Shown: positions 52,169-60,594 of the stretch, in pieces
Layout of the letters: the number at the start of each line of letters is the position of its first letter
Position numbering within the stretch: the stretch's first letter is position 1
From: Chryseobacterium rhizosphaerae
Lineage (GTDB): Bacteria; Bacteroidota; Bacteroidia; Flavobacteriales; Weeksellaceae
Assembly: GCF_003385455.1 (NCBI RefSeq)
Contig: NZ_QNUF01000025.1
Span: forward strand, 19,272-83,271
Length of the DNA: 64,000 nt
Direction of reading: 5' to 3'
Notes under the pieces: generated by a model
The model's input: the letters and a program-made list of their open reading frames with translations, nothing else
Told to the model about the DNA's origin: nothing
Database searches by the model: none
Translations under genes and position numbers: made by a program

Positions 52169-53128
52169 TTATTTTTTCAGGATGTAGGTATTCTCTTTTT
52201 TCTGGACTTCCAATCCTAATATGAAAGCCAGTGATTCAATATTTTCACCCACTGTTCCTCCCGTAAAATCTGCGGTGATCTTTTTATCTTCTGCTTCTTT
52301 AGGGTAATAAATTTTTGTACTGTAATTGCCTTCCAAAACGGCCACCACTTCTTTTAGCGCAACATCATTAAAGCTTAAAGACAGCAGTGCCGGAGTCTGT
52401 TTATTCAGGGTTCCGTCCGGAGCAAATGAGATAATAGCAGTAGTACGGGCTACCCCGAAGTTGGTCCACTTCTGATTGGGCTTCAGGTAAGAATCAGGAA
52501 CCCCTGCAGTAGAGACGGCCACTTTCCCCTCATAAAGATCCACTGCTTTTTTCTTTCCGGATTGTGAGATTTTGAATACCGTCCCCAATACTTTTGTACT
52601 GAAACCTTCAGCCTGAACTATAAAAGGATGTGTTTTTGATTTTGCTACAGAAAAAACAGCATCTCCTTTCAAATCTACAATTCTGGTAGATGCCGGAAAC
52701 GATGGATCCACACTAAGCTCGGCTCCTGGCAGCAACGTTACCACAGTTCCGTCTGAAAGATGTACAATTTTGTTTCCTGCTCCGGCAAGGTAAACATCCG
52801 GCTTAAAGAATGTATTATAGGTAAACCATCCTCCCAATGACAAAAGCAAAACAATAACAGCTGCTGCACTGTAAGCATATTTTTTTAAGCTTCTGATCTG
52901 TGTGCTTTTTTCAATAGGAATGAAATAATGTTCCAGCGCAGACAGTATCCTTTCCCTGGCTTCTTTCATATGAATGGGATCCAGCTCTTTTTCTGCATGG
53001 ATTTTCCACTTCTCTATAATTTCATTTTCCTTATCAGAGATTTTTTCTTCCGAAACCTCCCTTGCCCAAAGCCTGAAAACAAAGGCTTCAATATTTTTAT
53101 ATTTAAAACGTTTCATAAAATAGTTCAT
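52169..53128 (-). CDS. FecR-family anti-sigma factor
   Basis: 319 residues from the ATG at 53128; a GTG at 53137 is also possible. N-terminal cytoplasmic part, membrane helix near 85-105 (YAYSAAAVIVLLLSLGGWFT), FecR domain (VVTLLPGAELSVDPSF, DLKGDAVFSVAKSKTHPFIV, TKVLGTVFKI), and C-terminal STN-like domain (SFNDVALKEVVAVLEGNY). It transmits the receptor's state to the ECF sigma factor encoded divergently at 53359. Confidence 0.88.
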   Translation of the reverse strand: MNYFMKRFKYKNIEAFVFRLWAREVSEEKISDKENEIIEKWKIHAEKELDPIHMKEARERILSALEHYFIPIEKSTQIRSLKKYAYSAAAVIVLLLSLGGWFTYNTFFKPDVYLAGAGNKIVHLSDGTVVTLLPGAELSVDPSFPASTRIVDLKGDAVFSVAKSKTHPFIVQAEGFSTKVLGTVFKISQSGKKKAVDLYEGKVAVSTAGVPDSYLKPNQKWTNFGVARTTAIISFAPDGTLNKQTPALLSLSFNDVALKEVVAVLEGNYSTKIYYPKEAEDKKITADFTGGTVGENIESLAFILGLEVQKKENTYILKK

Positions 53129-53340
53129 CGTATTCACAGATACTTCTATCTATAAGACAGTGAAAATGAAAAACTTCCCCAGAGCATTCTTAATATTCTA
53201 TTCACATTAAGCCTCTTTTGCTTATTATTTTTAATATTTTTTACATTTATTCAACATTAAATTCATATTTAAGCTCTGATCTTCAGAAATATTTAACCTT
53301 ACCATAACTAAAGTTCATAAAAAGTTAATTTTCCTTTAAG

Positions 53341-53348
53341 TAATTTTG
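53341..53348 (+). promoter_or_regulatory. -7-like element close to sigma factor start
   Basis: TAATTTTG, only 10 bp before the ATG at 53359; if used, the mRNA would be nearly leaderless. Confidence 0.3.
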
Positions 53349-53358
53349 TTTCAACAAT

Positions 53359-53985
53359 ATGAAACTAACAGACACAGCCTTATTAAAGAAAATAAAATCA
53401 GGAGACCGCCCTGCATTTACGCTGTTGTATGACCGATATTGGGATAGTTTATACCGCTTTGTTTTTGTACGGACCAGAGATAAAGAAGTTTCCGAAGAGC
53501 TGCTCCAGGATTTATGGATGAAAATCATTGAAAATACGGATGCCATACAAACAGATGAATCAGAAAGTGCAAAAGGATATCTGCTCCGCCATCTTCATTA
53601 CCGGATCATTGATTATTACAACAGCTATAAAAAAGCACCTCCCATCCTGAGTATTGATGAGATTGATTTCCCTCTGGAAACAGATTTGACAGATACAGAA
53701 TATTTTGAAATTCTTGAAGAAAATGAAATTTCTACTTTGTTATCCATGATCGACAATGTAGTTTCTCAACTTCCCTCCACAGAGCAGCAAGTCTATGATA
53801 TGAGGATCCGGAGAAATATGTCGGTGAATGAAACAGCAGAAGCCTTAGGAATAAGCAATAAAACCGTTAGTAACAAATTAAGCAAAGCATTGGGGGAAAT
53901 CCGGGAAAAACTGAATCCTGAGTACCAATCCTCTAAAAAACTGGTATCTATCCTGATGCTTATGGAAGTGCTGACCATATATTGA
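53359..53985 (+). CDS. ECF RNA polymerase sigma factor (FecI-like)
   Basis: 208 residues. Region 2 at about 8-75 (RPAFTLLYDRYWDSLYRFVF, EVSEELLQDLWMKI), region 4 at about 135-185 (LPSTEQQVYDMRIRRNMSVN, ETAEALGISNKTVSNKLSKA). A hydrophobic tail (LVSILMLMEVLTIY) is common in this Bacteroidota sigma-70 family. Divergent from the FecR and receptor genes, which it is expected to control. Confidence 0.88.
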   Translation: MKLTDTALLKKIKSGDRPAFTLLYDRYWDSLYRFVFVRTRDKEVSEELLQDLWMKIIENTDAIQTDESESAKGYLLRHLHYRIIDYYNSYKKAPPILSIDEIDFPLETDLTDTEYFEILEENEISTLLSMIDNVVSQLPSTEQQVYDMRIRRNMSVNETAEALGISNKTVSNKLSKALGEIREKLNPEYQSSKKLVSILMLMEVLTIY

Positions 53986-54113
53986 TTCCCGGGAGAAAGG
54001 TCCATCCTGTACATCATATCCAATTCATAGTGAAGCGGATTCACCTTTCACCATTCAAGGGTGAATATTAATAGTCAATTTGCTGTGCAGTTAACCGTAA
54101 ATAATGTACAATA

Positions 54114-54737
54114 TTATAAATTGCTGATCTTATACACACAACGCTGTCCTCCTGAAATAATATGATCTATTCTTTCTACGGTATAGTCTTTTCCGATCAA
54201 TGACTGGAAATTTGATAATTCAGCCCGGCAAAAACCCTGACATTCAGTAGCTGCAGCACATATTGGGCAATGATTTTCGATCAGGAAATATTCCTGTCCT
54301 TCTTTTTTCCATTCTGCCATATAACCTTCATCACTGCGGACCTTAGCCAGAACTTCCAATCTTTGCTCAATGGATTTTGATTTAGAAAGTGCTTTTTCGT
54401 ACCGGTCGTGGGTATTTTTTTCCCTGTCACTGATCAAAAGATCCAGGGCATTTTCGCCTAAAAGATTTTTTACAGATTTTAAAAGCTGTACAGTAACATC
54501 AGCATGGGTATCCGGAAACTGGGCCAATCCTTTTTCGGTGAGTGTATAATAGGTAGATGGGCGGCCAACACCCTCGCTTTTTACGGTAGATTGGATCAAT
54601 CCTTCCTGAGCAAGATTCAGTAAATGCTTTCTCGCACCCTCTTTAGTAACAGACAGTTCTTCAGCAATAAGAAGTGAAGTTGCTTCTCCTCTCATCTTGA
54701 GAAACATCAGGATACGATCTGCTGCCGGCTTCTTCAT
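54114..54737 (-). CDS. SufR-like Fe-S cluster regulator
   Basis: 207 residues. N-terminal winged helix (ATSLLIAEELSVTKEGARKHLLNL, then GRPSTYYTLTEKG). Near the C-terminus is HCPICAAATECQGFCRAEL, followed by a final Cys in GGQRCVYKI: five cysteines, four of which could hold an Fe-S cluster as in SufR-type regulators. Divergent from the redox operon starting at 54933. It has a promoter TATCTTTG/TTG with an 18-bp spacer, and a degenerate copy of the operon operator overlapping its own start, suggesting autoregulation. Confidence 0.85.
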   Translation of the reverse strand: MKKPAADRILMFLKMRGEATSLLIAEELSVTKEGARKHLLNLAQEGLIQSTVKSEGVGRPSTYYTLTEKGLAQFPDTHADVTVQLLKSVKNLLGENALDLLISDREKNTHDRYEKALSKSKSIEQRLEVLAKVRSDEGYMAEWKKEGQEYFLIENHCPICAAATECQGFCRAELSNFQSLIGKDYTVERIDHIISGGQRCVYKISNL

Positions 54738-54762
54738 TTGACAATATTTAGGTTGTTTTATT
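54735..54762. promoter_or_regulatory. Degenerate operator at the SufR-like gene start
   Basis: Intact half-site GTTGTTTTATT (54752-54762) with a weak partner (54735-54745, 6 of 11 matching) and the same 6-bp gap as the perfect site at 54856-54883. Lies between the -7 box and the start codon. Confidence 0.6.
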
Positions 54763-54771
54763 TTTCAACAA

Positions 54772-54800
54772 CAAAGATAGTCATTTTCTATAATCTTCAA
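54772..54800 (-). promoter_or_regulatory. Promoter of the SufR-like gene
   Basis: Minus-strand TTG (54798-54800), 18-bp spacer, TATCTTTG (54772-54779). Matches the Bacteroidota consensus. Confidence 0.7.
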
Positions 54801-54855
54801 CAAACAATCATAAAATACTGATTTAAAGTGCATTTCAGCAAAAGCATTCAACTTT

Positions 54856-54883
54856 AATAAAACAACCTGAAAGTTGTTTTATT
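54856..54883. promoter_or_regulatory. Perfect 11-bp inverted repeat, putative SufR-like operator
   Basis: AATAAAACAAC - CTGAAA - GTTGTTTTATT. The right arm covers the TTG of the superoxide dismutase promoter, so binding would repress. Confidence 0.75.
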
Positions 54884-54903
54884 CAAATATATGTTTACCT
54901 TTG
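54874..54903 (+). promoter_or_regulatory. Promoter of the redox operon
   Basis: TTG (54874-54876), 19-bp spacer, TACCTTTG (54896-54903), 29 bp before the ATG. A full match to the consensus. Confidence 0.8.
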
Positions 54904-54932
54904 TGAGACAATAATCAAAAAAAATAAATACA

Positions 54933-55559
54933 ATGAAACCGTTTACACTACCTCAGCTTTCTTATGCTTATGATGCTTTAGAACCATTTATCGATAAAGA
55001 AACGATGACCATCCACCATCAGCGTCATCACCAGGCGTATGTAGATAATCTGAACGCAGCATTGGAACAAACCAATGAAATCAATCCTGATCTGGATTCA
55101 CTATTACAAAGAATCAGTGAGTATAGTCCGGCTGTAAGAAACAATGGTGGTGGACACTATAATCATTCTTTATTCTGGGAAGTTATCTCTCCATCGCCAA
55201 AATTAAATCCTGAAGGCCCATTGAATGATGTTATTACAGCAACATTTGGAAGCCTTGAAAACCTTAAAGCAGAAATGAAAAAAGCAGGACTTGGCCAGTT
55301 CGGTTCCGGATGGGTTTGGTTATATGTGAAATTTAACGGTTCTCTGGCAGTAAGCTCTACCCCTAATCAGGATAATCCCATGATGGATGTTTTATCTATG
55401 AACAGAGGTTTTCCAATTCTTGGGATAGATGTTTGGGAACATGCTTATTATCTGGCTTATCAAAATAAAAGAGCAGACTATCTCGATTCATTCTGGTCTG
55501 TGCTGGATTGGTCTTCAGTAGAGAAAAAATATGAAGAAGCCCTTTTAAAAATAAGATAA
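54933..55559 (+). CDS. sod: Superoxide dismutase (Fe/Mn family)
   Basis: 208 residues, converts superoxide to oxygen and peroxide. The metal ligands are His28 (MTIHHQRHH), His78 (HYNHSLFW) and the Asp and His of DVWEHAYY. GLGQFGSGWVWL is the active-site segment. No signal peptide, so cytoplasmic. First gene of the SufR-like-controlled operon, followed after 17 bp by the DUF2480 gene. Metal choice (Fe or Mn) cannot be settled by eye. Confidence 0.95.
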   Translation: MKPFTLPQLSYAYDALEPFIDKETMTIHHQRHHQAYVDNLNAALEQTNEINPDLDSLLQRISEYSPAVRNNGGGHYNHSLFWEVISPSPKLNPEGPLNDVITATFGSLENLKAEMKKAGLGQFGSGWVWLYVKFNGSLAVSSTPNQDNPMMDVLSMNRGFPILGIDVWEHAYYLAYQNKRADYLDSFWSVLDWSSVEKKYEEALLKIR

Positions 55560-55576
55560 TTGATTACCAACCGGTT

Positions 55577-56071
55577 ATGGAAACTTTCATCAATAAAGCA
55601 GAAGCTTCAGGCATTATCGCTCTGGATCTTTTAGACTACAGACCTACTACTGAAATTGTAGAACTGGATATTAAAGATCATCTTTTTATGGGAATGATTG
55701 TCAAAGAGAAAGAGTTTAAAGAATCAATTGCAGCAATCGACTTTTCCGTATACAACGAAAAAGCTGTAGGAATCATCTGTTCCACCGATGCTATCATTCC
55801 ACCATGGGTATACATGTTCCTGATGGAGAAATTATCGCCTTATGCCATTTATGTGGATTTAAACAATGCCGAAGATGTTCTTCTTGATCTTTGGAAACGC
55901 CGTCTCACCTATGCGGATCTTAAACATTATAAAAATCAGAAAGTGGTTGTCCGGGCACGGGCTGATCACGATCCTTCGCTCTATTTACTGGCTGCCGGAC
56001 TTCTGAAGCCTCTTGTTAAAAGTCTGATGTATGGAGAGATAGGGCTACCCAAAGTAATTTTCAAAACATAA
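55577..56071 (+). CDS. DUF2480 family protein
   Basis: 164 residues, a Bacteroidota-specific family of unknown function: METFINKAEASGIIALDLLD, IDFSVYNEKAVGIICSTDAI, PPWVYMFLMEKLSPYAIYV and GLLKPLVKSLMYGEIG are its typical segments. Cytoplasmic. Its place between superoxide dismutase and FMN reductase genes points to a role in redox or Fe-S housekeeping, which is inference. Confidence 0.8.
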   Translation: METFINKAEASGIIALDLLDYRPTTEIVELDIKDHLFMGMIVKEKEFKESIAAIDFSVYNEKAVGIICSTDAIIPPWVYMFLMEKLSPYAIYVDLNNAEDVLLDLWKRRLTYADLKHYKNQKVVVRARADHDPSLYLLAAGLLKPLVKSLMYGEIGLPKVIFKT

Positions 56072-56077
56072 AACAAA

Positions 56078-56647
56078 ATGAAAGCACTCATATTCAACGG
56101 ATCACTGGAAAGAAGAGCCGAATCTACTTCAGGACATATTTCCAATTATTTTTCAGATCGTCTGCAAATGCTGGGGATTCAAACTGAAATTTTCACTCTC
56201 GCTGATTCCGGGATCCCTTTATTTGATGTCACTCTTACCAAGACACCTTTGGCTGTGGAACGGATGGCTCAGCTATTTACCGATGCAGACCTCCACCTCT
56301 GGCTTGCTCCCCTATACCATGGAAGCATCCCCGGAGTCATGAAAAACTGCCTGGACTGGCTTGAAGTAACTGCCAGCAGATATGAACCTTACCTTACAGA
56401 TAAAACTGTCGGATTGGTATGCTGGGCCGATGGATTACAGGCTATGCAGGGAATTAATACGATGGATGCTATAGCCAAATCACTAAGGGCATGGCCATTG
56501 CCATTCAGTGTACCTATCGTCCGGTCTTCATTGTTTGACAGCGAACGTAAAACAGAAATTTCATCTTTATATGCCGGAAAGTTTGACAAACTTATCAGCA
56601 TAGCCACCTCAAAAAAAATAGAAAAAACTACAATAAATCAATCATAA
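56078..56647 (+). CDS. NAD(P)H-dependent FMN reductase family
   Basis: 189 residues of flavodoxin-like fold: FNGSLERRAESTSGHISNYF (phosphate loop), LWLAPLYHGSIPGVMKNCLDW (flavin loop), VGLVCWADGLQAMQGINTM. Reduces FMN or quinones with NAD(P)H. It starts 6 bp after the DUF2480 stop, and 1 bp separates it from the reductase gene. Confidence 0.82.
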   Translation: MKALIFNGSLERRAESTSGHISNYFSDRLQMLGIQTEIFTLADSGIPLFDVTLTKTPLAVERMAQLFTDADLHLWLAPLYHGSIPGVMKNCLDWLEVTASRYEPYLTDKTVGLVCWADGLQAMQGINTMDAIAKSLRAWPLPFSVPIVRSSLFDSERKTEISSLYAGKFDKLISIATSKKIEKTTINQS

Positions 56648-56648
56648 C

Positions 56649-57701
56649 ATGATAGAAACAGATATACTGATCATTGGTGCCGGCCCTGCAGGGTTGTTTA
56701 CGGTATTTGAAGCCGGCCTTCTCAAAATGCATTGCCATATTATAGATGCATTACCACAGATGGGAGGCCAGTTATCAGAATTATATCCCAAGAAACCCAT
56801 TTTTGATATTCCGGGATTTCCCAGTGTGCTCGCCGGTGATCTTGTGGATAATCTCTATGAGCAGATCAAACAGTTTGAACCTGGTTTTACCTTCAATGAA
56901 ACTGCCGTACATCTTCTGAAGCTGGAAGAAAACCTGTTTGAAGTGATTACCGATAAAGGAACAAGACACAGAGCAAAAGCAGTAATCATTGCCGGAGGTC
57001 TGGGCAGTTTTGAACCTAAAAAACCACCCATTGAAAACATCACTGATTTTGAAGACCGGGGCATTAATTATTTCGTAAAGCGTCCCGAGGATTATGCCGG
57101 AAAGCGTGTGGTGATAGCAGGTGGTGGTGATTCAGCTTTAGACTGGACCATTCATCTTGCAGCAATTGCCTCCTCTGTAACATTGATCCACAGAAGAAAT
57201 GAATTCCGGGGAGCATTGGATTCTGTTGAAAAAGTGAAAAAATTAAAACATGAAGGAAAGATCAATCTCATCACGCCGGCCGAAGTGACAGGGGTTAATG
57301 GAGAAGATAACCTTCGTGAAATTGTTGTTGAGAAAGAAGGGGCTATCCACACCATTGAAACCGATTATTTCATTCCCTTATTTGGTTTGGTTCCCAAACT
57401 TGGACCTCTTACAGAATGGGGACTGGAACTGGAAAAGAATGCCATAAAAGTAGATAACGGCACCGATTTTCAGACTAATATTTCCGGGGTCTATGCGGTA
57501 GGCGATATCAATACCTACCCTTTTAAAATGAAGCTGATCTTATGTGGCTTTCATGAAGCTGCAATAGCCTGTCAAAGTATATATCAGCGCCTTAATCCAA
57601 ATAAAAAATTTGTATTGAAATATACAACTGTAAGCGGCGTAGAAGGTTTTGACGGAACCAGGAAGCAGGCGGAAAAACAAGTAGTAGCTACCATTGACTG
57701 A
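56649..57701 (+). CDS. Ferredoxin-NADP reductase (thioredoxin-reductase-like type)
   Basis: 350 residues. FAD motif IIGAGPAGLFTVFEAG at the N-terminus, the NADPH motif VVIAGGGDSALDW near 160, and GVYAVGDINTYP near 283. The redox CxxC of thioredoxin reductases is absent, which places it in the YumC-type ferredoxin-NADP reductases. It probably supplies electrons to the 2Fe-2S ferredoxin encoded next, 5 bp on. Confidence 0.88.
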   Translation: MIETDILIIGAGPAGLFTVFEAGLLKMHCHIIDALPQMGGQLSELYPKKPIFDIPGFPSVLAGDLVDNLYEQIKQFEPGFTFNETAVHLLKLEENLFEVITDKGTRHRAKAVIIAGGLGSFEPKKPPIENITDFEDRGINYFVKRPEDYAGKRVVIAGGGDSALDWTIHLAAIASSVTLIHRRNEFRGALDSVEKVKKLKHEGKINLITPAEVTGVNGEDNLREIVVEKEGAIHTIETDYFIPLFGLVPKLGPLTEWGLELEKNAIKVDNGTDFQTNISGVYAVGDINTYPFKMKLILCGFHEAAIACQSIYQRLNPNKKFVLKYTTVSGVEGFDGTRKQAEKQVVATID

Positions 57702-57706
57702 TCTTT

Positions 57707-58030
57707 ATGAAAGAAGAAATTACGATTACAGTAACAGATCCGGACGGAAATATACATACCCTACTTTGCCCACTGGAAATGGGGCTAAGCCTTAAGGATA
57801 TCTGTAAAGCCTATGAATTACCGATGGAAGCAATGTGTGGCGGAATGGCCATGTGCGCCACCTGTCACTGTTTTATCCTCAGTGAAGCCATTCCGCTCTC
57901 TGAAAAAAATGAAATAGAAGAAGCGCTGTTATCAGAACTTTTTACCACCGATGCAACCAGCAGATTAGCCTGCCAGATCTATCTGACAGCCGAAATGGAT
58001 GGACTAGCAGTAAAAATTGCTAAAGATTAA
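57707..58030 (+). CDS. 2Fe-2S ferredoxin (adrenodoxin-like)
   Basis: 107 residues. Cluster ligands: AMCGGMAMCATCHC and a later Cys in SRLACQI, as in adrenodoxin/isc-type ferredoxins. Likely accepts electrons from the preceding reductase and serves Fe-S or peroxide-linked chemistry. Confidence 0.88.
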   Translation: MKEEITITVTDPDGNIHTLLCPLEMGLSLKDICKAYELPMEAMCGGMAMCATCHCFILSEAIPLSEKNEIEEALLSELFTTDATSRLACQIYLTAEMDGLAVKIAKD

Positions 58031-58100
58031 CAGCTTCAAAATAAAAGTTTGCACAGTTTATGATGTTATAAATTATTGAAACTGATTTAATTAAGTTTGT

Positions 58101-58145
58101 AAGGGATTTCTAAAACAGGACAACGTTGAGGAAGTCCCTTTTTAA
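58101..58145 (+). terminator. Hairpin between the two ferredoxin genes
   Basis: AAGGGATTTC, 20-nt loop, GAAGTCCCTTTTT: 10-bp stem with one G-U pair and a T run. It could be a partial terminator setting a ratio between the two genes. A TAAGTTTG box sits directly before it (58092-58099). Confidence 0.6.
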
Positions 58146-58164
58146 ACCATAAAAATAAAATAAA

Positions 58165-58515
58165 ATGGCCATAAAAATAACAGATGCCTGCATCAATTGT
58201 GGAGCCTGCGAACCGGAATGTCCCAACTCAGCCATTTACGAAGGCGCTATAGACTGGCGCTGGCAGGATAAGACAAAGCTTTCAGGCAGAGTAACATTTC
58301 CTGATGGGACTGAAGCTGACGCCAGTGCTTTCAATCCCGCTGTATCAGATGATGTGTATTATATCGTCTCCGGAAAGTGCACCGAATGTAAAGGCTTCCA
58401 TGAGGAGCCACAGTGTAAAGCTGTATGCCCGGTAGACTGCTGCGTTGATGATCCTGATCATCGTGAATCGGAGGAAGAGCTTTTGAGCCGACAGCAATTC
58501 ATGCATGGAACCTGA
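58165..58515 (+). CDS. 2[4Fe-4S] ferredoxin (Alvin type)
   Basis: 116 residues. The first cluster is DACINCGACEPECPNSAIY. The second is CTECKGFHEEPQCKAVCPVD, with the 8-residue insertion between ligands that defines the Allochromatium-type ferredoxins. Low-potential electron carrier. It follows a hairpin, so expression may be lower than or separate from the upstream operon. Confidence 0.9.
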   Translation: MAIKITDACINCGACEPECPNSAIYEGAIDWRWQDKTKLSGRVTFPDGTEADASAFNPAVSDDVYYIVSGKCTECKGFHEEPQCKAVCPVDCCVDDPDHRESEEELLSRQQFMHGT

Positions 58516-58627
58516 GCTGTATATACTGTTTACCCGTGAAGTTCATTTTTGTAACATCATTTAATTTTCTTCTACTCATTGAGAAAATTAAAATATCATC
58601 AATAATTTAATCACCATATTATAAATT

Positions 58628-59512
58628 ATGAAAGCGATATTATTTTTTCTCGCCCTGCTATCTTCTTTAGTGTCTGCTCAAAGCAATATTAAAGAGATTA
58701 AAAATGAGTACTCCCGGCTTTTAGAGAAATCCAGCTACGGTAACAATCCAAAAGCAGGTAAATATTATGAAGTCAACGGAATAAAGATGTACTGCGAAAC
58801 CTATGGCCAGGGGCAACCTTTACTTCTCATTCATGGAAACGGAGGTTCAATCGTTGATTTTTCTAAGCAGATTCCCTTTTTCTCAAAGACGTACAAAGTT
58901 ATTGTTGCTGATAGCAGAGCTCACGGAAAATCAATAGATAAACAAGATGCCCTTACTTATGAAATGATGTCTGATGATTATGCTGAATTGCTTCAGAAGA
59001 TGAACATTGATTCAGCATTTGTAATCGGTTGGAGTGATGGTGGTATTAATGGGCTTTTGCTAACTATAAGACATCCGGAGAAGGTAAAGAAGCTGATCAT
59101 TACAGGAGCCAATTTACGCCCGGATTCTACTGCTGTAGAGCCAGATGTATTCAAAAGAGTAAGTGCAAACTATTCAAAATTTAAAGAACAATTTGCCCAA
59201 AAGAAAGACAAGACAGCTCTGGATTATACTGTTCTTAAATATAAAAGACTACTGAGTGAGCAACCCAATATAGATCCTAAAACTTTGCACAATATTAAAG
59301 TTCCCGTTCTTGTCATAGGAGGAGATAATGATGTCATAAAACCGGAACATACACTGGAAATTTTCAGAAATATTCCTAACGCTAATCTTTGGATCCTGCC
59401 CAATTCCGGCCATAGCACCCTGGTAGTCTATACCCATGAATTCAACCTCAAAGCTGATACTTTTTTTAAAACAAAATTCAGAACTATCAAAGACAGGGAT
59501 CGTGAGTTTTAA
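58628..59512 (+). CDS. Secreted alpha/beta hydrolase
   Basis: 294 residues with signal peptide (MKAILFFLALLSSLVSAQ). Oxyanion motif LIHGNGG, nucleophile GWSDGG (Ser), acid in GGDNDVIKPE, and His in SGHST. The cap region (RVSANYSKFKEQFAQKKDKT) is short. Esterase or lipase class; no specific substrate evident. Monocistronic, with a GC-rich terminator after it. Confidence 0.85.
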   Translation: MKAILFFLALLSSLVSAQSNIKEIKNEYSRLLEKSSYGNNPKAGKYYEVNGIKMYCETYGQGQPLLLIHGNGGSIVDFSKQIPFFSKTYKVIVADSRAHGKSIDKQDALTYEMMSDDYAELLQKMNIDSAFVIGWSDGGINGLLLTIRHPEKVKKLIITGANLRPDSTAVEPDVFKRVSANYSKFKEQFAQKKDKTALDYTVLKYKRLLSEQPNIDPKTLHNIKVPVLVIGGDNDVIKPEHTLEIFRNIPNANLWILPNSGHSTLVVYTHEFNLKADTFFKTKFRTIKDRDREF

Positions 59513-59550
59513 TGAATCAAAGAAAATAAAATTTTATAATTTCAAATACA

Positions 59551-59573
59551 TAAGGCGGGCTAAAACCCGCCTT
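59551..59573. terminator. Bidirectional terminator
   Basis: TAAGGCGGG-CTAAAA-CCCGCCTTA, 9-bp perfect stem between converging genes. Confidence 0.85.
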
Positions 59574-59594
59574 ATTAGCCAAAATATTTTTATC

Positions 59595-60530
59595 TTATTT
59601 TGTCTTAATTTCAGTATATATCTTTTGAGTAAAAGGAGTCTCTATACCAAGGTCAGCTCCATATTTTAAAATTGCCCCTGCGAATAATTCCAGTTCATTA
59701 TCTTTTTTTCCGGAATGAATATCCAGCTGTAAAGAGGTTGGAGTTTCGAAAGGAAATGCAGATGCCTTTGTAAAGGTTGCTTCAATAATATCGTCCTGCA
59801 AAGGAATTTCTTTTTGAGCTGCAATCTGCTGTATTTCTTTCATGATTTCAGAAGCTTCATATTTCTGCTGCTCATCTGCACACACTGTTCCGATAGATGA
59901 ATTATGCTTTGCAGTTACCATTCCGAAGCTGGCGATAAAGAAAAATTTGGTCCAGATATCCGTTAACGAGTTATCTTTAAAATCAAAATCTATTTTACTT
60001 TCTTTCAATAGATCAACAATCCAGTTCACATTGCTGGAAAAATGTTGAGGGTCTCTGCCCACGATCATCTTACCGGCTTTTCCTTTATGTTCTACCGTTC
60101 CTCTTTCTTTAATATGGGAAGCTACATAAATACAGGTTGGCAATACAGTATGATCCGGGATTAGTTTTCTGATTCTGTCATAAATATCAGCTCCATTCAT
60201 CATTGGAAGCAATACAGTATCATCGTTAATGACTTCTTTAAGCTGTCTGCAGACATTTTCGAGATCATATTCCTTCACACAGATCAGCACAAGGTCAGGA
60301 TTTTTTATATCACTGATATGCTGCTCCACAGCATCAGGATGAGTACTGTTGTCAGGATGTTCCGGAGATAGTAAGGTCAGTCCGTTTTCTTTTACCTTGT
60401 CATAAGTTTCTCCTCTGGCAATGAAAGAAACTTTATATTTTTCTGACGTTTCATTAGCCTGGTTTATTTTAAATCCAAAATAACCGCCTACTCCCCCTAA
60501 TCCAACAACGACAATATGTTTTTTATTCAT
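59595..60530 (-). CDS. Ketopantoate reductase family protein
   Basis: 311 residues from the ATG at 60530 (MNKKHIVVVGLGGVGGYFG). NADP-binding GLGGVGGYFG, then CVKEYDLENVCRQL, PMMNGADIYDRI, IYVASHIKERGTVEHKGKAG, and C-terminal ELELFAGAILKYGADLGIETP. These are the motifs of 2-dehydropantoate 2-reductases (panE-like). Whether it serves pantothenate synthesis or is a paralogue is not clear. Preceded by a Crp/Fnr gene on the same strand. Confidence 0.85.
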   Translation of the reverse strand: MNKKHIVVVGLGGVGGYFGFKINQANETSEKYKVSFIARGETYDKVKENGLTLLSPEHPDNSTHPDAVEQHISDIKNPDLVLICVKEYDLENVCRQLKEVINDDTVLLPMMNGADIYDRIRKLIPDHTVLPTCIYVASHIKERGTVEHKGKAGKMIVGRDPQHFSSNVNWIVDLLKESKIDFDFKDNSLTDIWTKFFFIASFGMVTAKHNSSIGTVCADEQQKYEASEIMKEIQQIAAQKEIPLQDDIIEATFTKASAFPFETPTSLQLDIHSGKKDNELELFAGAILKYGADLGIETPFTQKIYTEIKTK

Positions 60531-60594
60531 GAAATTATTTTTTAGCAAAGATCAGTGATAAGCGATGAAATACCACTTGACAAATGAAAAGAAA

